Source: Geobacter sp. (GTDB taxonomy: Bacteria; Desulfobacterota; Desulfuromonadia; Geobacterales; Pseudopelobacteraceae). From it: 64,000 nt of DNA. Below the pieces are notes generated by a model, which saw nothing but the letters and a program-made list of their open reading frames with translations, was not told the DNA's origin and searched no databases. This document shows, in pieces, positions 62,281 to 64,000 of the stretch. A program made the position numbers and the translations under genes. Position 1 is the stretch's first letter. Each line of letters starts with the position of its first letter. The stretch is from positions 1 to 64,000 of the forward strand of contig JANYBN010000045.1 in the NCBI GenBank assembly GCA_025360785.1, read 5' to 3'.

Positions 62281-62982
62281 CTACGCGCCACGAAACAAAT
62301 CACCACTCAACTCGTTTCCACCAGGGTTTAATAAAAATACGATTTGAATTGCAAACAGGCTTGGATACATTTTAGCCAGTATTTTTGCACTTTTAATGAC
62401 AAATGCCGAACGATTCAATCCCACATGAGGATCTGTTTGCATAATTTGAAGATTATTTGTCTTGAAAAACCGTTTCATGGAATGAAGGGTAAAAAAACGT
62501 AAATGGGTTTTATCCATGACGCCATATTCCTTGTAATCCCAATAACCTAATAAATGTAATAGCCTGTATAAAACAAACCCCACGTTGGGTAGTGATACAG
62601 CAATCAACCCGTTTACATTCAGTTTCAGTTTCAATTGTTTAATAATGCCGCTTGGGTCTATGGTATGTTCCAACACATCACCGAATATTATAAAATCATA
62701 TTGTTGATCAATCCCGGTAAAGTCTGCGTTATTTAAATCAATTTTATAAAGGTTACGATACCCCTTGGTTTTCGCTATTCCTAATACTTCTTCGTTAATA
62801 TCAATGCCATCTATTTGACAGGAAATATGTTTGTTGAGCTGTTCACCAAAAGCGCCCATCCAGCAACCGACGTCAAGCACCTTGGGATTCACAATACCTG
62901 ATTGAAGAATATACTGTAATATGTGGCTATTAGCATGCTCGTATTTTTGGTAAGCTAATTCGCTAAATTGGTTGTTTAACAC
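62281..62982 (-). CDS. Class I SAM-dependent methyltransferase
   Basis: A 233-residue enzyme with motif I VLDVGCWMGAFGEQL (about residues 37-51), DGIDINEEV for the SAM ribose contact, FIIFGDVLEHTIDP and a C-terminal half that resembles surface-glycan methyltransferases. The substrate may be a sugar or a lipid-linked intermediate. The preferred start is a GTG at 62982 after GAGGG; an earlier GTG at 62997 is possible. It is A+T-rich compared with its neighbours. Confidence 0.83.
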   Translation of the reverse strand: MLNNQFSELAYQKYEHANSHILQYILQSGIVNPKVLDVGCWMGAFGEQLNKHISCQIDGIDINEEVLGIAKTKGYRNLYKIDLNNADFTGIDQQYDFIIFGDVLEHTIDPSGIIKQLKLKLNVNGLIAVSLPNVGFVLYRLLHLLGYWDYKEYGVMDKTHLRFFTLHSMKRFFKTNNLQIMQTDPHVGLNRSAFVIKSAKILAKMYPSLFAIQIVFLLNPGGNELSGDLFRGA

Positions 62983-63043
62983 AATTGATGCCCTCACAAG
63001 TTACGATTACACGGCTTGCATTCAAGTTATCTAGTAGTTGCAC

Positions 63044-63283
63044 TCAAACTGTGGTGATCTTGCTGCGAATACTGTTTAGCAGGTCGCCGACATTCTTGAA
63101 GGTCAGCAGTTCCTTATGGGAAAAGCGGATATTGAATTTCGTTTCAATAGTGACTATCAGGTTGACATGCGAAAGCGAATCCCAGCCGTCTACGTCATTA
63201 GATGTCATTTCAGGGGCAATCTTGATATCGTCATCATCAAACACTTCACAGAAAATTTCGTTCAATTTTCCCAGTAATTCCAT
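63044..63283 (-). CDS. Acyl carrier protein
   Basis: A 79-residue acidic protein with the phosphopantetheine site DVDGWDSLSHVNLIVTIE (Ser in DSL). It resembles stand-alone carrier proteins in surface-polymer or lipid clusters, not the fatty acid synthase AcpP. Its ATG lies one base after the stop of the acyl-AMP ligase upstream, so the ligase probably loads it directly. Acyl group and later use are unknown. Confidence 0.9.
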   Translation of the reverse strand: MELLGKLNEIFCEVFDDDDIKIAPEMTSNDVDGWDSLSHVNLIVTIETKFNIRFSHKELLTFKNVGDLLNSIRSKITTV

Positions 63284-63284
63284 T

Positions 63285-64000
63285 TCAATCCTCCAATGTG
63301 GAAATATCTCCGGCATCCTGCCCTAGATAACGGGCTTTCAGAACCCGTCGCATGATCTTGCCGCTCTTGTTTTTGGGTACGCCGTCTACGATGATAATCT
63401 CTTGCGGTGTTGCTATGGATGATGCTCTGTTGCTGATATGGAGACGAATTTTCACTTCCAGCTCTCTGGACCAGCTGAACTGCTTGTGAAGCTGTACAAA
63501 CGCCACAATTTTTTCATACAACAACTCATCTGGAGCACCGATCACTCCGGACTCTGCCACTTCTTCAATCTCAAGCAGAGCACTTTCAACTTCAAAGGGA
63601 CTGATCAGATGGCCGGCAGTGTTGATAACATCATCACTGCGCCCCTTGAACCAGTAATAACCGTCATCATCCCTGACTGCCGTATCACCGGTGTAGTAAT
63701 AGCCGTTCTTAAGCTTGGAATTATAAGCTGATTCATTATTAAGATAGGTAACAAACATGGAGGGCCAACCGGTCTTGAGGCAGAGGTTCCCTTGTATGTT
63801 GTTTTCGAGTAACTCGCCATCATCGGCTATGATCGCGGGATCAATTCCGTCCAGCGGTGTCCCCATGGATCCAAGTTTTATAACAAGTCCTGGGCGGTTA
63901 GTGATCATGATGCCGCCGGTCTCGGTCTGGAACCAGGTATCGTAGATATCCTTACCGAGAGTGGTCCGTGCCCAGGTGATGACTTCGGGGTTGAGCGGCT
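63285..64000 (-). CDS. Acyl-AMP ligase, C-terminal part (runs off the right edge)
   Basis: About 238 residues of an acyl-CoA synthetase-type enzyme; the N-terminal part is outside the window. It has WFQTETGG and GYYYTGDTAVRDDDGYYWFK, RSDDVINTAGHLISPFEVES (hinge), and VPKNKSGKIMRRVLKA with the catalytic Lys, all as in acetyl-CoA synthetase-like ligases. The stop is one base before the acyl carrier protein start. It probably activates an acid and loads it on the carrier protein. Confidence 0.9.
   Translation of the reverse strand, partial: PLNPEVITWARTTLGKDIYDTWFQTETGGIMITNRPGLVIKLGSMGTPLDGIDPAIIADDGELLENNIQGNLCLKTGWPSMFVTYLNNESAYNSKLKNGYYYTGDTAVRDDDGYYWFKGRSDDVINTAGHLISPFEVESALLEIEEVAESGVIGAPDELLYEKIVAFVQLHKQFSWSRELEVKIRLHISNRASSIATPQEIIIVDGVPKNKSGKIMRRVLKARYLGQDAGDISTLED

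Noticed and set aside
1-64000. CRISPR arrays
   Set aside because: No regularly spaced direct repeats of 25-40 nt were seen.

Overview
The window looks like a chromosomal segment of an anaerobic, metal-reducing deltaproteobacterium of the Geobacter/Desulfuromonadales type. The basis is gene content: two adjacent c7-type multiheme cytochromes, desulfoferrodoxin and rubrerythrin, indolepyruvate:ferredoxin oxidoreductase with phenylacetate-CoA ligase, selenocysteine machinery (selB and tRNA-Sec), the hopanoid genes hpnH and hpnN, and a heme-less relative of Geobacter chemoreceptor sensors. The genus is inferred from this content and not proven.

Layout. 1-2.3 kb is an accessory edge: an IS91-type transposase running off the left end, a small membrane protein, a decayed PIN-toxin remnant, and a sensor of TM-sensor-TM-HAMP form without a signalling domain. 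2.3-5.5 kb carries a secreted twin-repeat cysteine-rich protein, a DUF4242 protein, selB and selC. 5.6-16.8 kb is a long minus-strand run: iorA-iorB, paaK, an ACT-domain protein, two livK paralogues, livH-M-G-F and then hpnH. It reads as uptake of branched-chain or aromatic amino or keto acids coupled to oxidation to acyl-CoA. A good sigma70-type promoter lies before iorA. 16.8-23.3 kb has a CHASE2 adenylate cyclase, a VOC protein, ccdA with a TlpA-type thioredoxin, a polyprenyl diphosphate synthase and a RhlB-like helicase. 23.4-34 kb has a TMTC-like TPR membrane protein, a REC-GGDEF protein with a degenerate active site, a GT39-like protein, two ABC-F ATPases and an orphan substrate-binding protein. 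34.2-43.6 kb has hpnN, an A+T-rich GT2-PAP2-GT83 trio, an IPT/TIG protein and lptG/lptF. 43.7-48.6 kb has desulfoferrodoxin, rubrerythrin, the cytochrome operon and dbpA. 48.7-64 kb has two more TMTC-like proteins, tail to tail, and a minus-strand surface-glycan cluster: acyl-AMP ligase, acyl carrier protein, methyltransferase, flippase, glycosyltransferases, two TyvE-like epimerases, DUF2304 and a B12-type radical SAM protein.

The most unusual signal is a shared leader architecture in front of both ABC-F loci. Each has a sigma70-like promoter, exactly 13 nt, an AACCACAG...CTGTGGTT hairpin with a T-rich run, and then the ribosome-binding site of the first gene. One copy (34.0 kb) has no upstream same-strand gene to terminate, so a leader attenuator is the best reading. 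Other points are three TMTC-like paralogues in 30 kb, a Walker A Lys-to-Arg change in a YbiT-type ABC-F protein, and a twin metallothionein-like exported protein. Starts were chosen from ribosome-binding sites and family N-termini; no database search was possible.
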